Assembly (NCBI GenBank): GCA_003586115.2 | Contig: QVOM02000126.1 | Span: 55,238,047 to 55,302,046 of the forward strand | Direction of reading: 5' to 3' | DNA length: 64,000 nucleotides | Source: Salvator merianae | Taxonomy: Eukaryota; Chordata; Lepidosauria; Squamata; Teiidae | In this document: positions 1 to 12,322 of the stretch, one piece after another | Numbering within the stretch: the first letter of the stretch is position 1 | Layout: every line of letters starts with the position of its first letter | The notes under the pieces: generated by a model | Databases searched by the model: none | What the model was told of the DNA's origin: nothing | What the model saw: only the letters and a program-made list of their open reading frames with translations | Translations under genes and position numbers: made by a program

Positions 1-685
1 CAACTAATTAGTCACATTTGGCTTTTTTAAGGCTTTTTCTATGGCTAGGATAATTAGTTTGGCAATTTCTTATGGCCTAGTTGCTGCCTAGTACCATAAG
101 CTACCAGTACTATGAGCCATTAAAAACCCATAAGCTACAGTCCCAAAGCCTCTTCATTCTTGCCCTCTTTGGGACAGGCTGAACAACTCCTGACTTCCCC
201 ATAAAATGATCAAAAAGTCAGCTGTGTTTCTTTCTAATTAGACCTCATTTCACAATCGCAAACATAATTTTGGATAGGATTCTTTTTATCTGCATTTGTC
301 AACCACAGAAAAATAACGAGTTCTTATCCCCGCAAGTACTTCTATCACTTTTTCTTTTGTTCTGTGCTGGACTCTTCGAATTTTGTTATGTGTGTGTGTG
401 TGGGGGGGGGGAAATCAAAGTGAAGATTGTGGACTAATTCACACACATTTCCATTTAACACCTTGACAACCAAAAAAACTTAATGTTTTCTCTGCCAGTG
501 GAAAATTGTGACTGCAATGGTATGATTAAGAGCTTCTTACATGCTGTATGGTGGCTGTTTCATCCATGTGAGTTATCATTATTTATTTTTATATTTATTT
601 GCAATTTTTTTCCCATCCTATATCCTGTATGGGGGGGAGGTAGACAGCACACTGCAGCAGATTGCAGCTTCTCCTCCTCTCTTCT
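1..685. other. unassigned AT-rich sequence
   Basis: I see no gene or repeat family here. The word cataagctac occurs twice between 95 and 140. A GT tract followed by a G run is listed separately. A run of open frame from 483 contains no recognisable domain and ends inside the tail of the neighbouring LINE, so it is not called as a gene. Confidence 0.5.
389..411. repeat. (GT)n plus poly-G tract
   Basis: A short dinucleotide GT run of about six units passes directly into about ten G residues. This is a simple low-complexity tract. Confidence 0.9.
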
Positions 686-885
686 AGTTATTAATCAACT
701 TATTTACCACTCTATATTTCCATTTCAGGCTGGTTAACAAAGACAATTAGAACAATATAAACAATAATATAGAGAGAGATGGAGAAAAAATGGTTAAATA
801 TTAAATGCTAAACAAATATGTTTTTATCAAGACTATTCCAAAGTTTGTGAGCCTGAGAAAGTTCCTTCCTTAGGTTCCACACCTT

Positions 886-1221
886 GGGCCTTTCCGCGCA
901 CTACATCTGGATCAGTGGGTCTAGATTACCGTGAGGTGAAAAGTGTTCCCCCTGGAGTCCCAAACATGAGAGGAATACATCTGTATGCCTCCTGTGTTCT
1001 GGATCAAGCTTGCTGGTCCACTGGCAGTCGTAATTATTCAGGACTACCAGTTATCCAAATTAAAAGCCTCCTTAATCCAGATCATCCTCTGTCTAGTGCA
1101 GACAGTCCAGACCAGAAGGGGTCATGGCCTTGTAGATCCACAGTAACGTGTGTATCTATGAGGCCTAGAAGTGTACTACATGAACACTTAATCCAGATTA
1201 AGGGTCCGTACATAAAGGCCC
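886..1221. mobile_element. MITE, GGGCCTTT-ended, inside L2
   Basis: The left end reads gggcctttccgcgcac and the right end gtacataaaggccc, an imperfect inverted pair. Flanking triplets are ctt and ctg, so the 3-bp target duplication has one mismatch. LINE sequence resumes on both sides, which supports insertion. The interior near 970-1090 is related to 41670-41790, the same family. No coding capacity is seen. Confidence 0.6.
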
Positions 1222-1502
1222 CTGATGTGATGGTACCACCAGGAAATCCTGTTCACTAAATCTCAACAGGTCCATATGGGAAGACCCATTCAGATATTTG
1301 GGTCCCATGTAATACGGGTCTTCAAATAACATCCTCAGCATTAACACACTGAATTGGATCCAGAAACAAATAGATAATCAGTGCAGTTCTTTGAGGACTG
1401 GTATGATATGGGTCTTGACTGAAACTCCTGTAATCAGTCTAACTGCAGTATTCTGAACCAACTTCAGTGTTCAAGTCATCTTCAGGGGTAGCCCCACATA
1501 AA

Positions 1503-1787
1503 CAGCCTTTTTGCACTTTCCACCTTAGAATGGGATAAGGTGTGAATGCCGATAACCCTACCCAATCCTGACCACGGCAGTGACCAGGAAGCATCCAGCC
1601 ACTGCCACGGCAACCGACAGGATACCGGATCCCACTAAGGTTGTGGAGCACTAATTAGTGCTCCACAGGTAGTAGTGATAGGGAGCAGCTGTAGCCCGCT
1701 CTTGGATGCTTGGGCCTCCTCAACGTATAGATACACTTGGTTAGCAAGTGTTCTTGATGCTTGCTAGCAGCAAGTATGAACGGGTCC
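1503..1787. mobile_element. MITE, GGGCCTTTTTGCACTT-type, inside L2
   Basis: The left end (cagcctttttgcactt) and right end (aagtatgaacgggtcc) match the consensus ends of the main MITE family. Flanking triplets are aaa and aag. The L2 LINE reading continues across the insertion point, between the LDYC-like and LGLP-like segments. The inner hairpin built on gtggagcacta and tagtgctccac near 1645 is shared with the copies at 24.6 and 36.5 kb. Confidence 0.65.
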
Positions 1788-2350
1788 AAGCTGCACAGCA
1801 GTAATCTGTTACCTGAACATCACAAAAGCCTAGGCCACTGTGTTTAGGTGTTCACTGTAAAAAAAAGGACTTCAGCTTAACCAGGCTAAGATGGAAATAA
1901 TTATTCATGATCATTGTTTCTACCTGACATGCAAATAAGAGCTATAGATCCAGTGTCATGCCCAAATTCTGCATTTGCTCTTTCCAGGAAAGTGTAACCC
2001 TGTCAAGAACAAGTGAACCACTGATCTCCTTCACTGGCATACACAGGACCTCCATCTCATCTGGATCCAGCTTCAGTCTGTTTAATCGTATTCAGCCTGT
2101 CATCACCTTCAGGTAGTGGTTCAGAACTCGGACTGCCTCACCTGATTCAGTAGGTACTGAGATGTAGGCCTGGGTATCATCAGCATACTGATGACACCTC
2201 ACTTCAGAGCTTCATGTAGATATTAGAGAGTAGGAGGGGGGGAGGAAATAGACCTTGGGGAACCCTACATACTAGTTCTCAGGATTATTTGTTTTATTAT
2301 TTTATTTTTTATCTAAGATGGTTCTGAACCACTGTTGACATAATATGGTT

Positions 2351-3457
2351 CTGCTGTGGGTAGCAGTAGGGAGGGATCCTGACGCTAGCAGCTCAACAGT
2401 TTCCTTTCTTCTCCAGTCCCCCAGGCAAGATGGATCTGAAGCCTTCATGGATGGTAGTTGGAATAAAGAGAGTCTCAAAATGTTGGGGCAATGTAATTGT
2501 TAACAATGAATTAATGTAAATGTTTAGATCCTTCTTGAGCTTTCCTTATCTTATCAACAGTAGCTGCCTTCAGGGCTGGCATGAGGAGTCTCTTCTTGCT
2601 TTGTCCTCTCTTTGGGGTAGAAGTCTTCTTGGACCCATATGGACTGGACAGGCAAATGGATGGTGCCGATGAGAGTTTCAAGAAGGTAGACCCACTGCGG
2701 GCATCATATCCTGTAGTGCCTCTTAATATCTGCAGCCAGTACTAAAGTAGGTGTTAACTAGAGATGGCACTGCCCCACTCACAAACTTAAGACTATTTAT
2801 CTCTCACTTCTGAACACACAAAACATAGTACTGAATAGTCTTAATTGCAAGTATCTGTGTTTGCAGCATAGCATATTAACAGAATTAGCATTTTCCATTT
2901 CTCAGATTAGGCATATAATATTAGTATCCAGTAGAAGCCTAGTTCTTTAGATCATGTCATTCTTAAGTTTCTAAAATAAAAGGCACAGGAAACAAGCATG
3001 TATACCTAACCTGTATGTTCTCAGTCCTAAACTCATGATCAACAGCAACCTGAAACTAGTGAATCCTGGAGGTCATTTGGAATGCAGGAAGGTCAGTAAA
3101 TCAGAACCTTGAAGATGAAACTAGCCTATTACTACTACCTCCTCTTCCTCTTTTTTTTTTTTTTTTTTTAATCTTATATTCTACCCTTCCACATTTGAAG
3201 CAGGCATTGTACTTAGTGATCCTTCTCCCTTGGTATAATCACATAATACAGGGAAATAATTGGTTTTGCAAATGCACCAAAGATTTCCTGATTATAGTTA
3301 TATTTTCCATCTCACTTTCCCTTTTTGCATATATATTGTATAGTGTCTTCTCTTTGGAATCCTTCCACCTTTGTTTATCTGCTTACTTCCTTTAGTGCAA
3401 TTGGACATTTAGTTATTATGTTTCTCTTGTAGTGATCTGCCATTTCTGTGTGTCAAC
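2351..3457. other. unassigned; poly-T at 3151-3169
   Basis: About 1.1 kb with no recognised gene. The first part, to about 2760, may be further 5' sequence of the minus-strand L2 but I cannot align it by eye. A 19-base T run lies at 3151-3169. The rest is plain AT-rich sequence. Confidence 0.4.
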
Positions 3458-4302
3458 TAGGGATGTGCACGAAGGCACTTTTCCCTTTTCGCTTCGCAGG
3501 AATGCGAAGCTCCTAGGCTTCGTTTTCGTGCGAAAAAATACGCACGAAAATGAAGCCCTTCGTTTTCGCGGCGAAGATTTTCGCCGCGAACGGAAGCAGA
3601 GAAAACAAGGCGAAGGGAAGAGCTTTGCCTTAATTTCTCTGCTTCGGATTGCGCTCGCCTCTCTCTCATCCCCCCCCCGCCTAGTCTGTCAGTGTAATGA
3701 CAGACTGGGGGGGGAATAAGAGAGAGGCGAGCGCCATCGGAAGCAGTGAAATCAAGGCAAAGCTCTTCCCTTTGCCTTGATTCCTTCATTTCCGATGGCG
3801 CAGCGCTCTCTCTCACCCCCGCCGCAGTCTGTCAGTGCAATGACAGACTGGGGGGGGGGGAATAAGAGAGAGGCGAGCGCCATCGGAAGCAGTGAAATCA
3901 AGGCAAAGCTCTTCCCTTTGCCTTGATAGCTCCGTTTCTGATGGCTGATGGCTGCCTCATTCACCCTAGTCTGTCAGCGCTCACGCTGACAGCCTAGGGG
4001 GGTGAGTCAGTGAGGGGAAGAGAAGGAAAATCAACGGGAAGGGAATCCCCCTTCGTTGAGTTTTCTCCACCACCGCTCGCTGCTGGCTGGCTGATTCACC
4101 CTAGGCTGTCAGCGCCAGTGCTGACAGCCTAGAGAGGTGAGACATCGGCAAATTGCGAAGGTCCCGAAATGCTTCGAAAAATTGAGGGACCTTCGCAATT
4201 TGCATTCGTGATTTCTGTTGCCCTTCGCATTCGATGCGAAGGGCAGGAAATCACGAAATTCGATCGAAAATCGAATGCCACGAAGCTTCGTGCACACCCC
4301 TA
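3458..4302. mobile_element. non-autonomous hAT element with perfect 8-bp TSD
   Basis: The element begins TAGGGATGTGCACGAA and ends TTCGTGCACACCCCTA, an inverted pair typical of hAT transposons. The 8-bp target duplication gtgtcaac flanks it perfectly at 3450-3457 and 4303-4310. Its 845 bp are richer in G, C and CpG than the surroundings, suggesting a fairly recent insertion. There is no transposase frame. The interior carries four short hairpins spaced about 135-143 bp apart and a duplicated segment of about 95 bp. Confidence 0.92.
3681..4132. repeat. tandem hairpin units inside the hAT element
   Basis: Palindromes built on ctgtcag and ctgaca/tgacag begin at 3681, 3824, 3966 and 4101. The first two units share about 95 bp almost exactly (3683-3781 against 3826-3927), including agcaaag-type inner inverted repeats. 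Units three and four differ in stem sequence but keep the spacing. Confidence 0.8.
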
Positions 4303-7300
4303 GTGTCAACAGAAACTATGCACTGTTTACTGGATATTGGGCAGATTGTTTACAGTGACAAAGGTAAAACTCCTGCTTAGTCCATCCTTTTCATTAGTGC
4401 ATAGGAAACAGATGTAGGCACTTGATAAATGGGCACGATAGAAGAGTATGCATCTATAGCCTTCATTAGAAAGGAGAAAATGAAGAATTCTGCTGAACAT
4501 CTGTTTGGAGAGCCTAGAACAGAAGGCTTTGGCATCAGATTCTCCACAAGGGAAGGGACTGCAGACTCTGAGAAAACCCTCTGAGGAGGAAATTTCTTCT
4601 GAACAACTCCACTTTACTAGAGACTCCAACTCACAAAATTGATCTTGTCACTCTTTCTCTAAAAAGAAGATATCAGCTTGGAAGCTATGAAGACACAGTC
4701 TCACTATAGTTGCTCAGGGCTAGAGTGCTGGATTGGAGGACTTCTCTGAGCAAAATCATATTTCTGCAACCATTTCTCCACCAGACTAAGTAGCATCATC
4801 AATGCAAGTCATTTTTGTATTATTATTTGTCAGAGTTGTAATGTCTAAAGGAAGAATGGCCTCCTGTACCCCTCTTAGTATTGGCAGAGTCTCAAACCAT
4901 GAACCAGAGATAGCTTAGCCATGGTAGCAAGTCTTTATTGATAGAAGATTACACAAAGAACACAGCTCTGGCATTTCCTGCCTGTTTCCCACAGAGGGTT
5001 CCTGGTTCCATGACCTTGAGCCTGCAGAACTTCTCAGTAGTACCCAGTGCTATCAAAAGACAAGGAATTCAACCACAACACAAGAGGAAAGCAGCATCTT
5101 TACATAAGCTAAAAAACAGGGCTTTGTGTGTGAAAGTGACCAAGATGACAACACAGTGGACAAGCTGACAGAGACAAAAAGACTAAGCAGCAATCCACTT
5201 TGCATCTCTGTTCAAAACGTCCTGCTACAGAATCAAGATTCAAGTCTGAACAAGCAGCTAGGCTGGACTACACTATGGAGCTGTTCATGGCCCTAATTGG
5301 AGTCAGTGAACTCTTGCTTTGAATCTGAAATGTTGCTTTAACCTCTTGTAACTACAATCAGTATTTTAAACAGAAGAAACTCAGTACAGTAGTAAAGACT
5401 AAGATAGTATATGTGTGCATAGATTTGCTTGCATTTACATACTAGTTAATTTTGTTGGATGTCTCCAGTTTTCCTAATGCTGTTGTAAGCATCGCCATCT
5501 CCATGGACCATAAAGAACCATAATTATTTGGATGGGACCTATGGGTCATCACCGAGTATCATGAACTACCATCCAAAGAATGATGGCGTTCTTAATAAAA
5601 TTACTGTGAACAACACAAAGGTTTCTACTCCTTAGGGAGAGAAAAATTATAATATCATTTGCCTGCTGATTTTCATTCACATATTCCATAAATTAAAATG
5701 TTTTTTTTTTTTTAGAAAAAAATAATATTGTCTATTCCAACCTGAGAATAAATCTATAGGCTTAGATCTGCATCATTGTTTATACTCTTACATAGGTACT
5801 TTTCAGCTGATTTGATTTTAATATTCTTTCCCTTACCATGAAAAAGCTTTCATATTCTGATCTAGTATTGCTGTTTCTACCATGATATCATTGTTATTGT
5901 TATTTTAGCTCATAAAAATAATCATGTATATAATTATCCCCTTTCAACCTCTTTGCATTTGCCTATCTTGCTTTCTGAAACTCAATATAAAGTGGGTTGA
6001 ACTGAAAGAGAGCAACCAATTTAAATTAAGTTTATAAATTAGATCTCAACTTCTGATAGATTTGCTTCTCTTCAAACACAAAACTTGGCAGAAGAAATTG
6101 TGAGAAATGCAAATGATCTTTCTTTCTATAGAGATATTTGATGGCACAATACTTTTTTCCGTATCACCCAAATAGTGCTGTAGGCACTGTGGTCTTTTAA
6201 GCAATAATAATAATAATAATGAAGGCTCTGTGAGTCAGTTAATTTATTCAGTCTGGATCTGTTCAAACTGATATTAAATGCATTTGAATTTTTAATATTG
6301 CAGCATTCAAATTGTTCACTCCATTGATTTTCAGAGGAAAATAGAAGTAGCTAACTCTGATAAAGGTTCTCCAGATTTTTCTATTGCCTCGTTTATCATC
6401 CAAAAAAAAAACCTTAAAGCACTCTTTAAACATGAATAAATACACAGCATGATCCCCCCCCCAAAAAAAATATTATTAGTCCCACTAAACAGAATGTACA
6501 GTGCCCATTAAAAGTTGGTGCAGTTTCCAACTTATACTGATATACACATATTACATCCCAATTCTTTCCTACTGACTTCAAACCAGGAATTGATTTATTT
6601 TTTTTCAGATACTCTTTATTTGAAAAGGTTTGGGAGAACTGTAACACTGAATCCACTGTAAGTAGGGTCACATTTACAGTGGAAACTCTGCCCTTTCATT
6701 GCTCTTCGAGGAAAATTCTTGTCCTTGAAAGTGTACTGAACTTACCAAACTGTTGGCATTAATGCTCCTCTATAGTCCTGAATTCCCTTCCTTTTCTGAA
6801 CCTAGTTAAGCTAATTGAGAGTCCTAAGGTTTAAAACATGACCATTGAGTTATACATTTGGGCAGACACAACCACTATTTTCATGTTTTCACATTTGGAC
6901 TTGCAACCTAAAATAATAATGCATATACCAAGCTATTAATCATGAAGATATCAGTTTAAAAACCCTGAATACTGATACTTGTCCATTTTGACTATAGCAG
7001 GAAAGCTACAGACTAGAAGCTAGAAGAGATCTCGACCTCACCTTCACAAGTGACTTCCAATACAAAAACAGAACTCTATGTCCTGTCCAATGCCATAAAA
7101 AGAACCTAGCAAGAGCAAGAGAAATTCTAGGGGCTTTTCTCTAAGCATAAATACACCTGAAGGCAACTTCATCCAAAACAGTCTTTCTTTAGTGAGATGT
7201 ATTGTTAGATGCTAGCAACTAATAATTGAAAATAGGCAAATTACTTCTGCCCATAAGATAAAGACAAGCCAAAGTAGGAAACGTTCGTGTGTGGCAACTG

Positions 7301-8134
7301 AGTCACATTCCCAAAGCCAAAAACAATAGTCTCGTATATAAGGAAAAGAGCAGGCATCCAGAATCAAGAGGAACTGGCACTAGCTACCCTGAGGGCATTC
7401 TGTGTTAGATTTCTACTAATCAGAGAAGATGCCAAAGGGTCCGTTCACTTTCCCTCACTCTGAAGAAGCAAACTTTCTTTCCTTCAAATCACTGATAACT
7501 ATGGGCTTTTTAGTTTAGGACTTCAAGGACCTGTGGCTTTCATTTCCCATTCCTAGAACCAGCAGCAAGTTTTGGAGAATAGGAAAGGCATATAAAAAAA
7601 GGAAAGAAAGAAAGAATTCTAGGAATCATCAGTGCAAGTTTCATTGCAAGCTTCATTAGGCTAGTCTCCCTCATGTTATTAAAGGGCTACTTAATAAATC
7701 CAATTGCATTTCAAAAAGGAAATCTCACTACAGAGCTCCAAGAGATATTCCCCAGCCCAGGGTCTCTTATCATACCCAACCACACTGGCTGGTATGATAA
7801 ACCAGCAAGCATACTAGGAGCCTCGCTTGCACAAGGTAGCAGGGCTTCCCTTAAACCACATCCACATACAGAAGGGAGGCTTCAAGTATGCTTGCTGGAC
7901 CAGTATACCAACCAGTATAAAATTATATTTCCTTCCAAAAAATAAACAAACCCTGACATATCTAAACAACTTTCCCTGTCAATGCATAATCACAGAAGCC
8001 TTTTCCTTGCTCCTTCCCCCAGTCAGAGTCTTGCCTGTAAAAGGAACTGTATCTCCTTCAGTACCTTCTTTCCTTCATTCAGCTGACCCTTTCTCAGATA
8101 TTGGAGCCAAACTAGACTTGTCCCTGTCCCTTAC
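4303..8134. other. unassigned AT-rich sequence
   Basis: No gene is recognised in 3.8 kb. Near 4925-4965 the minus strand has caataaaga-like polyadenylation wording resembling the end of an LTR, but no partner LTR is visible. A short AAT tract is at 6202-6220 and A/T runs at 5701-5713 and 6402-6410. The remainder shows no structure I can name. Confidence 0.4.
6202..6220. repeat. (AAT)6 microsatellite
   Basis: Six uninterrupted AAT units in AT-rich DNA. Confidence 0.9.
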
Positions 8135-8449
8135 TGGGGATGTGTACATGAACAAAATTAGCATTTTTTATTTGGTGTCAAAGTAAAACTCTGTATTTTC
8201 ATTTTGTTGAAAAAAGGGGGGGCTTGTGTTGGTTTTTGCAGTTTTCACAATGTTTTCCCCATTGAAAATGCCCTTTTCGTGGGTTAAAACACAGCAAAAA
8301 TGTAAGTATTCCACTTTCATGAAGGGAGAGGCTGGTTCATTCCAATCAAACTTGGAAAATGCAAAAAAGTGCATTTTCAATTCGAATATCCATGAATGTG
8401 AAATATTCAATTGCATGTTTGAACACAAAATGAATTTTGCACATCTGTA
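8135..8449. mobile_element. hAT MITE, 300-bp family
   Basis: The ends tggggatgtgtacatg and ttttgcacatctgta are decayed versions of TAGGGATGTGCA. The interior ttcacaatgttttcccc and aaaacacagcaaaaa is shared with 47928-48230 in the same orientation and with 46888-47214 in the opposite one. The flanking octamers match at only five of eight positions, so this copy is old. Open frames across it on both strands are chance reads of the element. Confidence 0.75.
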
Positions 8450-10060
8450 CCCTATACTGAAATATCATGCATCCTTATCAGCTTTCTACTGGGTACCCAG
8501 CACTATTCCTGTTCAGGGCACAATAGGATTTGTATCTAAAACTGTGGAATAGAACAAGTCCTGTCTTAGTACTCACATTTTCAGGACATGGTCTATAATA
8601 CTGTCACAAATTCAAAGTAGTCTTTATTCTACAGATTATATAACATTTCTCAAATGCCATGTTCCTTTGTCAAAGTTGCCTTAAATGTATTAAAACTGTT
8701 GAACCACATCCCTAGAAAAATAACCAGCCATATTTCAGGATTTCTCTTTAAATGTCTTTATAATATCCACATGTTTAATTGCATAGCATGTAAGAACATG
8801 CATGAAGAGTATTTAACAGCAAATACTAAAGTCTGTGTTCCAATGCGGAATAGCAGACTAGGGCTTGGAGTTCCCCTGTGTTTGAACCCAGCAGTGCAGT
8901 GTCAGAGGCAACTCACAAGGAGTGTTACAGGTTGACACAGTCAGGTTTCATTGGTCTTAGCCTCAGTAAATTGCCAATGAGACAAGAGAAGTCAAATGGC
9001 CTCACTAGTGCTCAGTAGTGCCATTCCACAGTACCAACAGGAGCTGATGGCAAGTGTTCTGGGCAGCTCATTGCCAAATTTGGCCAGATTTGGAGGTTGT
9101 TGCCTGGTGGTATCTGTCATATCTGCTGACAAACATGCAGAATGAGAGAGTATTTTCCATGGTGGGCAATGTAGTAACATCTCATTGCACTCTAATGGGC
9201 ATTTAGCTGGTGAAACAGGTCATTTTCCTAAAGGCAAATCTCGCCCCTTAAAGGCAAATGTAGGTGACCCCCCACCCTGCAGCAGTAGAAGGTAGCCAGA
9301 AAAGATCAAGTAGAAAGACTAAGAGTCCTCACACAAACCATTCCTTATCCCCAAAAAACTCCAAAAGAAATAAGAGAAAAAAAAAAAAGCCCCCAAAGGG
9401 GTTGGGGAATAAAAAGCCTGGGAAAAAAGAAAAGAAAAAGGAACAAAAGCAAAGCAACTTAAAACCTTGAAGTAAAAACCCTGTACCCTGGCCCCATACA
9501 AACCTAACATTAGAAGAATTTACGGGGTAGGGCTACTGAGAAAGAACAAGTAGGACTCTAGGGAGCTCCTATTTGCATCTGCATAAGAAAGGAGGAGTCC
9601 CCCTCATGAGACTCCATTTTCTTAGACCCGCAATGCAAAACACATCACTCCCATGCACATCACCCACATACAACCCCCTGGTGGGGTGTGTCACAATCTG
9701 CGCATTAGTACTGTGGCACACAAAAAAAGAAATAATCCCAAAACACTCAGACATATACACAACACACTTGTGATGCCAGTCATTGATAACGTGAGATACA
9801 CTCAGCATCCTGGGCCAGTATCCTGTCTGAGTAAGCACCTAAGGGCCAGGACCAGTCTGAGACCTTGGCTGAGATGGGACAACATGCAGGTAATATAGCA
9901 TCTCCATCCTTGTATCACTCAGATTTTCCCTGGATCTGCTCCTCTTTCAAAGCTCAAATCAACACAGCGACAACTGATGTTCAGCTAAGGTAACATTTAA
10001 GGTAAAAGGTAGTTGTGTTTATCTGTTTGTTTTAACAAGGTAATTCAGAATCATGTCTTT
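8450..10060. other. unassigned; A-rich tract near 9360-9460
   Basis: No gene is recognised. Purine-rich sequence at about 9360-9460 encodes a meaningless lysine-rich frame. The interval 9640-9720 contains short inverted words around caccccctggtggggtgt. No repeat family is identified. Confidence 0.4.
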
Positions 10061-11137
10061 GGGCCTGTTCGCACTTGTAACTAGTGAGCATCAGGAACGC
10101 TCACTAGACAAGTGCATTTGTGTAGGCAGACGGCCGTAACGACCGACAGCAGACCTCATCCACTGCCAATCGTTACTACCGCTAGTCAAGGAAAAAGGTA
10201 TCTGAATCCTCACCTGAAGCTGAAAGTGAACTTCAGGTGAGGATTCGTTCGCACCTACCTTGTCCACGATGGCGGTGGCCATCTTCAAGGCAATCAGCCC
10301 ACCCATCACGCAATGCATGATGGGCAATGGGGCCTACCCCTTCACACAGGCCCCAGTCGGTCCCACGCCACCACGATCAGGCCTGGGACACCAGATGGGG
10401 CTGCGTTGCATCCCGTCCGGCGTTTTGGTGCCCAATCGTGGGTGCGAAGGACAGTTGCCACAGCAGTGGCCTACTAGCGTCAGGCTGCTGCTATGACTAC
10501 TGGGACGCCCACGCAGTGTGCAAGTCAATGACGAAGCTTGCGCATGTGCACTGGGTGCCTCCCCCCGTAGTGCAATTGGGCCTTCGTGATTGTGCCCACG
10601 ATGCCCTGATTGGGAAGGCCCAATCACGGTACAGGGGGAGGGACCCAGTGCTCACACGTGAGCTGCATCATCAGCGTGCTCACTGCACGGGCCTCCCAGT
10701 CGTCATGGCAGTGGTCTGATGCTTGTAAGCCACTGCCATGGCGACCGCCCCTTGCGTCGGTAATCGGGCACCGAAATGCCGGACGGGGTGTAGCGCAGCC
10801 CCATCCGGCGTCCTAGGCCTGATCGCGATGCTGTGGGCCTGACTGGGGCCTCGTGCAGGCCTATTCGGGCACATGCAAAGGGGTAGGTCTCATTGCCCAC
10901 TGCACGTGTATGTGCATGGAGCTGCTACAGTCACCATGGCAGCGGCCAGCCACTTGCTGGCCACTGTCGTGACTAGGATCAGGCATGGATACTGGCATTC
11001 ACACTCACAAATGCCAGTAGCCAGCCTCAGATAAGTTTTTAGGCCCCATTGTGCAGACAGTGTCTGAACGATGGGGTCTGTTCCATGCTAGAATGGGCTA
11101 ATTAGCCCATTCTAGTGTGGGAAGTGCAAACAGGCCC
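10061..11137. mobile_element. long MITE (1,077 bp), 3-bp TSD ttt
   Basis: The ends gggcctgttcgcactt and aagtgcaaacaggccc are inverted repeats differing at one of 16 positions. The triplet ttt lies on each side. The left subterminal hairpin is ctagtgagc (10081-10089) pairing with gctcactag (10099-10107). The right one is a perfect 28-bp palindrome at 11088-11115. Another 11-bp stem pairs 10704-10714 with 10730-10740. It is GC- and CpG-rich compared with its flanks and is the longest member of the family here. Its open frames overlap on both strands and look non-coding. Confidence 0.8.
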
Positions 11138-12092
11138 TTTGTGTGTTCTTTGTTACTTATGGGTGTGAGCATGTAGTGGCATGCTTATTTTTTTCTCCGA
11201 TTTTTATTTCTAGAAATTTCCCCATAACACAAAGAGGGAAGGGAAATGTCTGAAAATAAAAACTTACAATAGAGCAACTGCTCTATTGTGACCAACTGCC
11301 TCAAGAGTGGGTGTGGGCCTTCCTGCCAGCCCTCCAATCCCAGCACGTGGGTCTAGGGGGCATCCAGGAAGGACCCTGCCAAAACTGTGGTAATTGGATG
11401 CTCTCCTGATTTTTCAGAATTTTTTGAAAAGATCACCCACCTACTCCATAGGAACTGCTGAGATATTTCCCAAACTGTTCCTGATAAATCAAGGGTGCTA
11501 TGAGCACCCCAGAAGAGGGCAGGGACCTTCCTGAAGACCCCACTGCCCTGCATGCCAATTTTGGAGGCTCCAACTCATACCTTTCAGAACTTTGGCCCTA
11601 CCTAACCTACCTGGCAGAGCAGTTGCCACTGATCAGCTCTCCAAAAGTGGCAAATGGGACCTGGGGGTGGCAGGAAAGCCCTTGCTGAGTGGCACAATAT
11701 TTGGAGGCTGTTCTGATTTACAGAACTTTTTTTTTTTTTTCCCAGAACTCTCCCACTTATTCACAGCTTCAAAGCAACAACATTTGATTTCAATTTTTAA
11801 ATCTCTGATCTTGTGGGTGATTCTTAAGCTATTTTCACAAATTAGATTTCTTTATTTTCTGCACATTTTTACACACACACTCCTTCAAAATCACCATTTG
11901 CCCCAATAGGCTTACAAATTCCCCCGACTCTCGTCCATTGTTTCTTGTGGAGAGCAGTCTGATGAGCTTTCAAACCAAACTTTGAACTTCTTTGAGATGT
12001 TCAAAGTTCATTTTGAACATGTTTGAAGCTCTTGGTTTCAGTTCAAATCAAACTGAACCAAACCAGGAAAATTCTGTTTGTGCACATCTCTA
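11138..12092. other. possible decayed hAT element with internal repeats
   Basis: The right edge gtttgtgcacatctcta at about 12076-12092 is hAT-like, and 11975-12070 has the gttcaaatcaaactgaacc wording of the hAT copies at 18.2 and 62.3 kb. A left end tgggtgtgagcatg near 11160 is possible but without a matching octamer. Between them, three diverged segments (about 11340-11500, 11505-11650, 11655-11760) repeat the order of a tgat..cagaactt word and tttggaggct. Confidence 0.35.
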
Positions 12093-12188
12093 GGGGAAAT
12101 TTAATCTATTTTTAAAAGGTAATGGAAAATTCACAAAGTGATATTTAAAAAATTAACAATAAAGTAGATGAGTGCTTAAGAAGACCAG

Positions 12189-12322
12189 AGCTGCACCCAG
12201 GCATCACTTATTTATTACACTATATCTGGATATTCCAGAATAAAGCATGGATATTCCGGAATATACATGCTTCATTCCAAAATATCCAAAAATAGCGGAA
12301 TAAATGGCATCTGGATGCAGCC
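12189..12322. mobile_element. short MITE, GGCTGCATCCAGATG ends
   Basis: The ends agctgcacccaggc and catctggatgcagcc form inverted repeats. The middle, with tggatattccagaataaagc, is shared with 23509-23641 and in part with 29083-29182. Flanking triplets are cag and caa. Confidence 0.75.

Larger units (their letters stand above)
686..2350 (-). mobile_element. degenerate L2-clade LINE, RT to 3' end, interrupted
   Basis: This is the 3' part of a dead L2-like non-LTR retrotransposon on the minus strand. Reading from 2350 downwards, the translated pieces match the L2 reverse transcriptase layout: a WFRTILD-like stretch, then VPQG, then QYADDTQ (the catalytic YxDD box, near 2170-2200), then the thumb-like segment, LGLPL-like and LQ/VQNTAVRLITG-like segments near 1440-1500, and a LH*LSI..IQFSVL segment near 1340-1400. 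The 3' untranslated end with the typical ttaaccagcctga and taaataagtt tail lies at 686-740. Stops and frameshifts are frequent. Two MITEs (886-1221 and 1503-1787) sit inside it. The upstream limit near 2350 is approximate. The family is clear from motif order, the subfamily is not. Confidence 0.8.

Noticed and set aside
3432..3964. Open frames on both strands inside the 3.5-4.3 kb element
   Set aside because: They run through the hairpin units of a hAT MITE; the similar peptides come from the internal duplication, not from a gene family.
9264..9470. Lysine-rich frame
   Set aside because: It translates an A-rich low-complexity tract and shows no domain.
10260..10900. Overlapping frames on both strands
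   Set aside because: They lie inside a palindrome-rich MITE with CpG-rich content and few stops.
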